From Paulownia fortunei (Eukaryota; Streptophyta; Magnoliopsida; Lamiales; Paulowniaceae): DNA of 64,000 bases. The notes below the pieces were generated by a model. That model made no database searches and was not told where the DNA came from. It was given only the letters and a program-made list of their open reading frames with translations. A program made the translations under genes and the position numbers. The DNA lies in the NCBI GenBank assembly GCA_019321725.1, contig CM033111.1, positions 5,208,001-5,272,000 on the forward strand, written 5' to 3'. Positions 39,306 through 49,477 of this stretch are shown in pieces (the first letter of the stretch is position 1; the number at the start of each line of letters is the position of its first letter).

Positions 39306-42233
39306 TAACAAAACATATTGTTGGTTCAACTAGATCAACCACCTGCTCAATTCATGTGATGTCATCACAATGTTATAATTGTACTTAATAAAAATACATG
39401 CTTTGGTAAATATTAATAGAGATTTATAGAGATTTCAATAAATTTTTTTAAATTAATTTTCGTCACATGTTTCATTTGATTAATTAAAATCCTCCTTCAA
39501 AGGAGATTAGACTGAAAATTGGCTAAGACAAACACATAAAGTATTCACAGTGAAACCAAAATACTTGTATTCCATAGTTAACTTAGGTCTCGTTTGGATT
39601 TGCTGATAGGATTGATAAGATTGACACGATAAAGTAAGATTGCAATATCCATAAAATATATAATATGTGTAAATTTTATGTTTGAATTTTATGATTAAAA
39701 ATTGAAAGGATTATGTAATGTAAATAATTTTTTGTGTGTGTTGAGGGGTTATTTGAGATAATATATTAAATATCTGAATTATCCCTTAATTAAAAAAAAA
39801 AAAAAAGATGTTTATCTTTGTCTAACTTTATTTACCAGCTCCATCTTCCCATCGTTTGAACAAGCCTCTGCTCCACCAAATCAAGCTCCTCAACCATCCA
39901 TCGCCTCTCAAAGCCTCATATTTCAAGCTCAACAAGTATGTTTTTCTCTATTCTAATAGACGTTCCATATTTTGTCCGCGCAAAATACAATGAGGAGAAT
40001 CAACAGTGAGCTCGTGGTTCATTGTTTTTTTATTTTTGTTGGTTAAAATTATTTTTCATTGTGGTTACAAAACATTTTCAATTGAGTTTGCATTTGTATT
40101 TGTATCTTGCAATTGCTTAATTTTGGGTTTGCCTCTCTCTCTGTATTAGAATGATTTTTAGGGTTTGGGAAAATATTTTCATAAAAGAAGAATTTTTTAG
40201 TAACTTTCATTTTATATAGTGCTATGGCTCCTATTATTTACTCCAGTTATTCGACAAAATCCCTAAATAAATAGAGTTGCATTCTAATGAAAATAATAAA
40301 TTGTGTTAAATTGATTTTATTTTGTAAATATAATAATTATTATTTTGTTTAGCAATTTGTGCTACGAAGAATTAATTTTATTTTGCCAATTCCAAAAATA
40401 TTGATTGCCTTCTACTTCTTCTCGTCGTTTAGACAATGAATTTATATATGTGGGCATTAGTGTTATTATGTATTCTTAAAGGGTTAATCTAGTCACTTAC
40501 CATCTACTTTCAGAGATAAATACATAACTTTCCATTTGGTTAGGTTCGGGCCTATCAGTTGGATTACATAATACAATCATTGGGTTGTGGATTATTTGTC
40601 CAACATCATGGCAAACAACCGGATTCCTTATCCATCATGGGCCAAATCAAATATACCAATATTCGACCCAATTGGATTATATACTATATCCAGTCCAATC
40701 ATAGTATCCAAACTAGCCCTTAGGGATTACTGATTTTATAGATCTAACTGGACTATGCCGTTGTCCATTATTCAGTTGATTAAGTCCTTTGCTGATCCAA
40801 CCCAATTTGGGTTCTAAAACATTGCTTACTCAAGTATTAATTAGACGATTTGTAAAATTCATGTACAAATTTGAATATTAATGATTAAACTTCACTGAAA
40901 TCTTTTTAAAGTCTAATTAATTGACTCCTAGAATGAGAGATTGAGGCTCATCATACCAAAGTTTTTTTTCTTTCATTAACTATCTGAGAAAGCTGATTTC
41001 GAGCTGAGTTTACTGTTCCTCCAACTATTTAATTTTTAATGGGTGAAGAAGCTAATGTTTTGTTTCACCATTGGTAACTTTAAAGAGTAAAGAGTAGCCT
41101 ATTGGGAAATAGTTTCTTCTCTTCATCTGGGGGCAGCTGGAAAACAGATATCCGAATTCCAAACCCGAATTAGGGATTCAGATAATCAAGTAAAAAACAA
41201 ACTTTATAAAGGAGGACTAAGTGGGGCTCGAACCCATGAAAGGATCATAAAGGAATTCCAGAAAATGAAAATGTGTTTCAACGTTTTATGTAAAAGTGGA
41301 CGATGTGGAATACATTGCAAGATCATGAAATTTTGACTGGACCAGTAGTCCAATTGTGTCCCTAGAAGCCAATATTTAGAAAATCAGAAACCAGATAGTA
41401 ATTGTTGGGGTAAGAGATGGTTGTTGTAAATCTCACCATATATTTTTTTACACACATTCGCGTATGAGTATCTGTAAATTCGGATATAAGTATTTGTAAA
41501 TTTATAGTGAAATGCACACTCAATATATACTATCAGATATAATGCTTATAAGATTGTAATTGTTGGTGGCAATGCCAAAAACTTCATCCAAATTAATGAA
41601 ATAGTGAACGAAGGAAAAAAGAAGTAGAAAAAGAAGTCCGACTCAACTCATATTTTGTCATTGAGTAAAAGAATTCATTGTCTTGTGTATGGGTTGAATT
41701 TTAGCAAAAGTCTGAATGGAAATAGACAAAGGTGAATGAGAACCATGGAGAATGGGTTTTCTAGCTTGGGAACGAAGAAGAAAACATAACCAATATTTTG
41801 ATTATGGCTGACCTTATTGAAAAAGGTCTCTTCATATATAAGCAACTTCAAGAAAAAACGAACAATCTTATACCTAATCATGCCTGTCTTCAATCAATAA
41901 TTCTTAAAAAAAATAATTAAATAAATAAATTCTAAACTGTAATAGAATTACCCAGCAGGATTCTTGTACAAAAGAGAGAACTAACACATAAAACAAACTT
42001 AAACAATAGAAACATTCTAATTGAATTAGAAAAAAAAAATCCATTTTAAGGGAAAATAAAAATTAAATCAATATCCAATTCTACCTTCAAGATCATAGGA
42101 GGGATCAAAAAGGAAACAAAAATAAACACAAGCAAGAAGAACGCAGATCGCAAAGAATGTTACAGAATCGATCTCAGGATCAACCCGGATTGATGATTTT
42201 CGCCTGGAACGCCTTGGACATCTCGAAATCTAA
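39306..42233. other. Intergenic region between foldback element and CML gene
   Basis: AT-rich. A less AT-rich patch at 39830-39960 (ctccatcttcccatcg...) looks like 5' untranslated sequence but no coding exon follows. A tRNA-like TTCGAGC box at about 41228 was rejected as a tRNA. Just below 42234 lies the CML 3' untranslated region. Confidence 0.45.
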
Positions 42234-42803
42234 TCAATCTACCTTGGGTTCCGTGGTATCAAAACGGGATCCCTTCATCATCATAACCTTAAACTCATCA
42301 AAACTGATGGTTCCGCTGCCATCTGAATCCACCCCACTTATCATCTTCTTGCACTCAGCCAACGTGCATTCTTCTCCAAGGCTTTTCAGCACATCCTGCA
42401 ATTCCTCAGCAGATATTGACCCGTTCTTGTCGATGTCAAACACCTGGAAAGCATCCTTGAGATTCTCCAACACCTCGTCGTGGCCAACGTCGTTCGTGTT
42501 GAGCTCGATGAATTCCTGGAGGTCGATGAACCCGTCCCCGTCGGAATCCACCTCCTGGATCATGATGCTCAGCTCCTCCTCTGTCGCCGGGTGGCCGAGG
42601 CTGCCCATGATCGACCCCAGTTCCGAGGCCGAGATCTTTCCATCGCCATTCACATCAAACTTCTTGAAAACCTGTTCCAGCTCCTCCTCAATCAGGCCAC
42701 GTCCATTCAAAGACGATGATCTCGAGTTTATAATGGTCTGGTTAGCAGACGGCAGGCCGTGGGGCTGCTTCTTCTTCCTCTTGAACAAAGATTTGAATCC
42801 CAT
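42234..42803 (-). CDS. Calmodulin-like protein with four EF-hands, intronless
   Basis: A single exon of 189 residues. Four canonical 12-residue calcium loops are present: DVNGDGKISASE (50-61), DSDGDGFIDLQE (86-97), DIDKNGSISAEE (123-134) and DSDGSGTISFDE (159-170). All have Asp at position 1 and Glu at position 12, so all four should bind calcium. A 40-residue extension precedes EF-hand 1 and begins MGFKSLFKRKKK; this basic cluster could bind acidic membranes or act as a nuclear signal. Gly2 is present but the usual Ser/Thr at position 6 is not, so myristoylation is doubtful. The lack of introns and the ~190-residue length fit plant CMLs, which act as calcium sensors that bind target proteins. 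The exact CML number cannot be assigned. The coding sequence is much richer in G+C than its surroundings. Confidence 0.93.
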   Translation of the reverse strand: MGFKSLFKRKKKQPHGLPSANQTIINSRSSSLNGRGLIEEELEQVFKKFDVNGDGKISASELGSIMGSLGHPATEEELSIMIQEVDSDGDGFIDLQEFIELNTNDVGHDEVLENLKDAFQVFDIDKNGSISAEELQDVLKSLGEECTLAECKKMISGVDSDGSGTISFDEFKVMMMKGSRFDTTEPKVD

Positions 42804-43017
42804 GATGAATTACAACCAATAAATTCGATATTGATGTCTCTTTTCTACCCCTCCGAATGAATTAATGAAACAATTATTGAAGGAAGGTGAAGGAGGGGTG
42901 AAGAGAAACAGGAAAAATATTAGAATTTTTTTTTTTTGGGGGGATTGAATGAAAAGAGAAGATCTTGTGAATGAATGGTGATCTTTTTGTTTTGGATGGA
43001 ATCCAGGTACAAGATTG

Positions 43018-43023
43018 TATATA
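43018..43023 (-). promoter_or_regulatory. TATA box of the CML gene
   Basis: On the minus strand cctatataca lies about 215 bp upstream of the start codon, implying a 5' untranslated region of about 180 nt. Confidence 0.5.
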
Positions 43024-43104
43024 GGAAGTTGTTTTGTTGGATGGATGGAATCAAAACAGAAGATTTGTGAGATATGGTATCAAGTTTTACTATAATCAGG
43101 ACTC

Positions 43105-43120
43105 TACGTGTGAGCACGTA
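43105..43120. promoter_or_regulatory. Palindromic pair of ACGTG elements upstream of CML
   Basis: tacgtg and cacgta are separated by tgag, forming a perfect inverted pair about 85 bp upstream of the TATA box. ACGTG cores are the base of ABRE and G-box sites bound by bZIP factors, so abscisic acid or stress control of this calcium sensor is a reasonable inference. Confidence 0.5.
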
Positions 43121-43735
43121 CGACAAAATTAATATAATGAATTTAAGTTAAATATGCATCTACATTCTGATTCTTCTTGGTACGTCCTAATTCTGTTAGG
43201 ATTTTATAAATTACTTTGTTTTTAATAAATTAATGATTACTAATATCACAATTATTTTGAAATCTTTGTGACTTTTGGATAAACATTTAGTGATAATTAA
43301 GATAATTTACTATCTTAACTAAGAATTGCTTTTTGAGTGTTTGTGATTTTAGTTTTTTTGATATTAAGTTTTTGTTTTTTTTCAAATCTTTGGTTTTTAA
43401 TTTTCGAATAAGTTTTTTTTTCGAACAAGTAAATTTAATATACGTTTTCCTCCTCTTATTAGGACTGGAAATTCAGGTTACATACTCATACCATTGATGA
43501 GACATCCAACTATCAATATAAGGAATTTCTCAATAGCCTTAATTTCTTGAGGGCACAACGAAACAAATTAAGAAGTAAATTGATGGGAATGAGAATGACA
43601 GTAAAAGAGAAAAAAGTATTATAACTTTCATTTCAAATTTAACTAAAGAAAAAGGGAATGGTTGGATTATTTTTTATAGTATATAGTATATAGTTGGGTA
43701 ATTAGCTCATTTGATGCCAAAAAACATTGCCAATG

Positions 43736-44145
43736 GTCCTAAGCAATTTTTTAATAACTAAATCGATTATCAAATTGGTTTTACTGGTGGTCAGTAGTTT
43801 AATTGATCGATTCAGTCGGTTTAATAAAAATTAAATTTTTTTTATTATATTATATAAAATGATAATTTACTAAACTAATTGTTATATAATATATTTTAAA
43901 TTAAAAATAAATAAATAATCAACTTAAAAAAGTTTAACAAAACTCAAAATTTAAATAATTACGTACATATAACAAAATATTAAGTTTAAGAATTTAAGCT
44001 TTATTCAAAAAATAAAAAAATAAAAAAAATGATTTGATCAATTGATCAACAAAAATAATTATTTAAAATTAATCAAATTGGACCAACCGTGAATCCGTGA
44101 TTAAATCAACTGGTCAGGTTCGATTTAAAAAACATTGATCCTAAG
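43736..44145. mobile_element. hAT-like MITE, best preserved copy (394 bp)
   Basis: The element 43744-44137 starts caattttttaa and ends ttaaaaaacattg. It is flanked by gtcctaag (43736-43743) and atcctaag (44138-44145), an 8-bp duplication with one mismatch. CA..TG ends and 8-bp duplication fit hAT-type elements. No coding capacity. Related copies lie at 1-160 and 13999-14387. Confidence 0.6.
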
Positions 44146-45488
44146 TCGTAACCATTGCTTCCCACTTAGATAAAATGGGTATTTAATTCTCACAATCAGC
44201 TCAATTAGAAAGCTTGAAAATAGACTTGATTCTTGATTTTGAACTAATACCTGTGATAGCTTTGACCACTTTAAAGGCTACTATATTAATCAACCGCCAT
44301 CGCTTTATTTTAAAGTCTCTTTTTCAATTGTTGTGTTCATTAGATTTTCTTTATATTGGTTCGATCTAGTATTTATGATAAGAGTTCATTAGATTTATCA
44401 TTTATATTGAAATAGCTTGTGCCCAAAATATAAAAAAAGAAAAAGAAGAAACATAGTACTCTTTGGAGACACACTAGTTATTCTAAATTTAAAATAAGTT
44501 CCATGCTGGACTATTTTTTATGCAGAAAATGATTTTCTTTCTGTTGTTCAAATATATTTTGATATTTTTATTAGATGGTGTTGGAAGTTTAAAATCGAAT
44601 CACATGCCTGAAGAAGAAATTAGCCTAGAGAATAAATCTTAATATAAATAATTTATGTTTATTGTGTCTTTAAAATACTTAATTTTTTAAATAGTCTTCG
44701 TGCATAACATACATGGAACTTATGCTAGTTATATATATGTATAGTGAAGATTTTTTATTTTGTTACAATAATGATTTATACAAGTTTATTAGTGAAAAGA
44801 AATTGCTATAAATTTTTTTTATTGAAAATTAGTGACATAAAAATTGTGTATAAATTATTATTATTTACATATGTATAGTTATAGTTTAGTGACAACAAAA
44901 AGTGGCAATAATGATTCTGTCACAATATTTGTATTATCAGTAAATTATTAGTGTATATGTATCACTGATTGTAAATAATGACAAGAACAGGTGACAATTT
45001 AGACATAATTATTGTCTCTATTTAATTTATAAAAATAATAATTATTTCAAAATAATAATTATTATTACTTAATACATATTATTAATGATTGATATTTTTA
45101 CTTAATAATTATTGTCACTTAATACATATTATTAATGACAACTTGAAGCTGTTACTTGATACTTTATCACTAATATCATCTTTTTTAATTAAGTGAACTT
45201 AATAAAAGTTCAGAGAGACAACCTCCTCCTCCTGTTTGACAGTCTCTAAAACATAGATTTTGAGATCTATGGATTATGAGCATAATAAACAATTCTTCAA
45301 ACTTACATGGTCACTTTTTCCACACTACTTTGAGTGTATATTTTGTCACACTCGATTATCTGTTCTATTTATTTATTTATTTTTTGAATCAAAATTTAAA
45401 GACTTATAGAAACATTAAATACCTGAATAATAATTAACTCTTCATTTCCCACAATTTATTCAGAGGCTAAGATGCCAAAATGAGAAAT
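44146..45488. other. Intergenic region downstream of defensin 1 with dispersed repeat
   Basis: AT-rich sequence with the dispersed repeat copy at about 44740-45190. No gene recognised. The defensin 3' untranslated region should lie just below 45489. Confidence 0.5.
44740..45190. repeat. Dispersed repeat, copy B (paralogue of 21520-21950)
   Basis: Contains repeated gtgacaa / attgtcac words and a nearby duplicated 'acttaatacatattattaatga' block (about 45066 and 45118). No terminal repeats fixed. Confidence 0.4.
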
Positions 45489-46445
45489 TTAGCAGAATTT
45501 GTAACAATAACATCGCCGGAAAAACCCTTTGCATTCTCCTTTGATGCCTTTCTCCTGCACACAACTCAAAGTGCAAGTACTACTGCTGAAGCACAGCCCT
45601 GTTTTCGTTTTGCTCCTTTCCATGCACAACTTCAACTTGGACTCAGCTTCAACTTTGGAAAGACATATTTCTGTTGATTAATCAACATAAACCATCAAAT
45701 AAATTAGCTGGGAAAACGGTAAAAACAAGATTGTAAAGAGGAAAGAAGAGAAGATATTCGTAACTAAAACAAGGGATAAGTATATGATAAATTTAAGCTC
45801 TTGAACTTCTATAGGATGATAAGATTTTCATTTTACCTTATGATTAGTAAATTTATCTTTTCTTTTTCTCAAAGAAAAAAAAAAATTAAGGAGTAAGATG
45901 TTGAGATATTACGAGACTGTTATCCCTAACTAATGGATTGAACCATGCTTGGTTTGGATGGATGGAGACATTGTGGCTCTTGTTTAGTGTGCCTTGTGAT
46001 GGATTTAGGTCTTGAGTTCAAGGGTTCAATTTTAATGGTGGGATAAAAGATGAAGAGGTCAAGGATTAAATTTTTAACCCTAGTTCCTCATTCTCGAAAC
46101 TAATTTACATGGTTTTCTGTTTTTCCACCTATAATCTTTAAGGACCTTTAATGGGTTCTGCTCATGCTAAAACATGCTATTAAAGTGAGAAAATAACATG
46201 ATTTTGAGGCGAAATCTTGATTTTTCAATACCCATATGAATATGAGGACACAAAAACAATAACAAAAAGTACCTAAATTTTGCGCTTGTTGTTATAGTAA
46301 GGTTATACAAAATAACAGCTTTTCAAAAGGAATTTAAACAATGGACGATAATGTAATATTAATAAAAGATAGAGAAATAACCCGAAGAAAGGAGAAGCAT
46401 CAAGAGTACAACAGTTCTTGAAAGAGAACTCATCATGGGCTTCAT
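45489..46445 (-). CDS. Plant defensin 1 of the cluster (8-cysteine type), 2 exons
   Basis: Exons 46382-46445 (64 nt) and 45489-45670 (182 nt) give 81 residues. Exon 1 encodes a signal peptide (MKPMMSSLSRTVVLLMLLL). Exon 2 encodes a classical defensin: cysteines 37, 48, 54, 58, 68, 75, 77 and 81, spaced C-x10-C-x5-C-x3-C-x9-C-x6-C-x-C-x3-C, with the gamma-core GEC at 66-68. One more cysteine (24) lies near the expected signal-peptide end, as in the neighbour at 51395. The intron (711 bp) is phase 1 within the codon GAA, with GTTATT donor and CAACAG acceptor, the same place and phase as in the two other cluster members. Defensins are secreted, disulphide-locked antimicrobial peptides. A TATA box stands 82 bp upstream of the ATG. 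The gene is easy to miss because both exons are short and an unrelated plus-strand ORF overlaps exon 2. Confidence 0.85.
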
Positions 46446-46526
46446 ATCTTAGTAGGCAGAAAAAAGAGAGGCAGGGAAAGAAGAGGGGAAGTTCTTGTAG
46501 TGAGATTAATATGCATGATAAAGCTG

Positions 46527-46534
46527 CTTATATA
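46527..46534 (-). promoter_or_regulatory. TATA box of defensin 1
   Basis: tatataag on the minus strand, 82 bp upstream of the start codon; the same spacing is seen in the gene at 51395. Confidence 0.7.
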
Positions 46535-47306
46535 ACAAAATTTTCCCATTTTGCTTTTATTGTTTGTTTAGGTTTGTAACCAAGTAATTAATAGAAGTGG
46601 ACAGGCAATATAATGATGCTTCATTTATTAAATTTGCTCCACATGTATGGTCTAGGTCAGTAATTTTCCTCAAATATAAACATAGTTAGAATGAATTAAA
46701 TGGGTTTAGCATTTGGGGTATGTAGTTTATTGTGTCAATTTAATTAAATGGTGGAATGACTTGCAGTGGTCGCCAATGTTTGGGAGATCATGGTCATTCA
46801 ATGGGGGACATCTTTCTTTTTGGGAATATTGGTTGGGATTGGACGCGGGATAAGGAGATCAGGACATCATTAATCTCTAATCTCTTGTTTGACATAGGTT
46901 TAATGCTGTTTATTCCATAATAAGGAGCCTATGCAAAATGGTCAATTTATTCTTATTTATAGATGCAGTGGTGAGAAATGTAGGGGAAAAATCAATTTTA
47001 GTCTCTCAAATTTCATCCTTGTCACACAAAGAGAGCACTCAAATTTTAGAAGTAGTATATTTCATTTAAAAAAATAAAAATATAGTCGCTTAAGTTTCAA
47101 CATTGTTGCACAAAGTATACTCACATAGTATATTTTATTACTCAAATTTACCAAAAGCGATGCTTCTAAACAAGGGAAGGCCAACAGCATAGACAAATTT
47201 TCGATGGCTTCTGGTGAACACAGGTCTTCTGAAGGGACTTAATCCCATGCCTTCTTCGAGGAAGATATAGATTGAGTTGTCCATCTCTTCGGTACAGGTT
47301 AAATTA
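46535..47306. other. Intergenic, distal promoter of defensin 1
   Basis: No coding sequence or repeat was recognised between the TATA box and the inverted-repeat element starting at 47307. Confidence 0.5.
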
Positions 47307-49477
47307 GGGAAAATTATAAATTTAGTCCCTTTAACTATAGGGGGTCATAATAATAGTTCCGGTCAAATTCAAATTGACAAAAAAAATTTATAATTCAATT
47401 TGAGTTCTAATTTCATAGGAAATTAAATTTTTTAATGGAAAAAGTCAAGTGCGGTAAATTGGGAATTTTGCGCATTCCGAAGGTGGAGGAGTGAGGAACA
47501 TGACATGGACTAAAACATGAAACTTAAGCATGCCTAATTGGAAAAAAAATATTTTTTAATAAAAAAATTAGTTTTATCTTATTTTTTTGACTTTGAATAT
47601 ATAACTTTAATTAGTATTGAAATTCATAAATTAACTTCTAATAACTGAATAATTAATCATAAAAAGAAAGTAAAAATTAACATTAATTATTTTAGAATAT
47701 AAAAAGAAACTAAAAAAATTCATATATTTTTAATAAAACATTTTTTTTAATTTTTTGACATTTAGTTTATAATTTTAATTAATATCAAAATTCATAAATT
47801 AACTCCTAATTAATTGAATGGTTAACCATAAAAAAATTAAAAATTAACATTATTATTTTAGAATATAAAAAGAAATTAAAAAGTTATATCTTTTTAATAA
47901 AAAAATTAAATTTTAACTTAATTTTTTGACATTTAATTAATAATTTTAATTAATATCAAAATTCATAAATTAACTTCTAATTAATTGAATAATTAATCAT
48001 CAAAAGAAAGTAAAAATTAATATTAACTATTTTAGAATATAAAAAGAAACTAAAAAAATTCATATATTTTTAATAAAACATTTTTTTTAATTTTTTGACA
48101 TTTAATTAATAATTTTAATTAATATCAAAAGTCATAATTTAACTTCTAATTAATTAAATAATTAATCAACAAAAGAAAGTAAAAATTAACATTAATAAAT
48201 TTAGAATATAAAAGGAAATGAAAAAAGATATATATTTTATAAGAAAAAAATTAGCTTTCCCTTAATTTTTTGACATTTAACGTATAACTTTAATTAATAT
48301 TGAATTTATAAATTAAGTTTTAATTAATTAATAATTATCAGAATGTAAAAAAATTTATTTATTATTTTAGAATATATAAAGGAATTAAAAAAATATATCT
48401 TTTGTAATAAGAATTTTAATTTCTTTAATTGCAAATTCTTTTGTTTTCTTTTTTTTTACTTTCTTGAAAAAACCACCACCATCACCACCTATGTTCTTCA
48501 CCACTTCTCCACCGAACCGCCACCTGTAACCCACCAACAACACGAAAAACCATCACAAAGTTTTCCCTTTAAAATTTTCCCCAAACCTATTTTTACAGCA
48601 CTCTCTCACAAATTTTTCCCTAAACCCATCCATTTGTTTAACCCTTAGCCTCCTACCACCACCCCACACTCATTATCCCGAGCAACAAACCGCCGCCTGC
48701 CACCGATGCTCTATTTGTATTTCCACTCCAAAAGCAGGCAGCCCCACATGTTGAGTTTTGTGACAGTTGCTTCAATGGCCTCTGGGATGGTAAGGGGAGG
48801 GAATGGAAAAGATTAAAGAGGACCAACATCTTGGTTGGAAAGATGCTGAAATGAGAGAAAATACACAACTAAGTTTGATTTAGCTTTCTAGTAATTTGGA
48901 AAATTTTTGGAAGAGTAGAGAGCGGTAGCATTTGGGTTGGAAAATTTCAAAATCTAGACTGCAATTTTGCTTCTGGTTCCATGACGAGGTTGGCGGGAGG
49001 TAGTGGTGGGGTGGAAGGTTGGCGGCGGCGAGAGTGGGTTGGGGTGGTCGTGGTTGGAGATTAGGAAGAAGAAAAATAGAAAAAAAAAAATGATAAAAAA
49101 ATCAAAATTTTCATCATCAGATTTTTAAAATTTCATCATAAATTCCTTATGGTTGACACAGTATTGAAGTGTTATTCGCTTTATCTATCCATATTTGTTT
49201 TTATGTGCAACATTTATAAAACTCTTCATTAGCCTTTTCTATTTTCCACATTAAGGATGGACTCCTTGCCATGGCAAAAATGCCCGGTATCACCAAAATT
49301 TCCAATTTTAGTGAGTCATGTGCACCACATTTTCTGAAAAAAAAATAAAAAAAAAATTGTCCAATTTAAGACTCAAATTGAGAATTTTTAAATGTTATAG
49401 GATTTTTTGGCTAATTTAAATTTGAATGGTACTGTTATTGTCACCCTAATAATTACGGATGAATTTTGCAATTATCC
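47307..49477. mobile_element. Inverted-repeat (MULE-like) element, about 2.2 kb, non-autonomous
   Basis: The left end (47307-47420, starting gggaaaattataaatttagtccct) matches the complement of the right end (about 49360-49477) over some 110 bp, including tcaaatt.aaatt and caatttgagt blocks. The inside holds five ~170-bp AT-rich tandem monomers and then a region with Pro/His-like CCACC-rich sequence (48470-48720) and G-rich sequence (48980-49070), with no intact protein. Ends of this kind are common in plant Mutator-like elements. No target duplication was found, so it is probably old. Confidence 0.6.
47540..48440. repeat. Five ~170-bp AT-rich tandem monomers
   Basis: The word ttttttgac at 47588, 47756, 47927, 48096 and 48271 marks a period of 168-175 bp. 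Each unit repeats attcataaattaact, attaattgaat.attaatca and attttagaatataaaaagaaa in order. Confidence 0.85.

Noticed and set aside
41215..41245. tRNA-like box (complement reads gggttcgagcccca)
   Set aside because: A 4-bp T-stem with TTCGAGC loop can be drawn, but no acceptor stem, D-arm or anticodon arm is found upstream on the minus strand; at most a tRNA-derived relic.
42480..42719. Second plus-strand ORF inside the CML gene
   Set aside because: Another antisense frame of the GC-rich EF-hand coding sequence.
42157..42822. Plus-strand ORF of 221 codons
   Set aside because: It is the antisense shadow of the calmodulin-like gene; the minus frame has four perfect EF-hands.
45480..45677. Plus-strand 65-codon ORF
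   Set aside because: It overlaps defensin exon 2 on the opposite strand; the minus strand has the full cysteine pattern and splice sites.
45960..46080. SINE-like segment with gagttcaagggttcaa
   Set aside because: A B-box-like word is present, but no A-box, poly-A/T tail or target duplication was found.
48470..49080. Coding region in the CCACC-rich and G-rich part of the inverted-repeat element
   Set aside because: Frames are short and broken and have no family features; treated as element interior.
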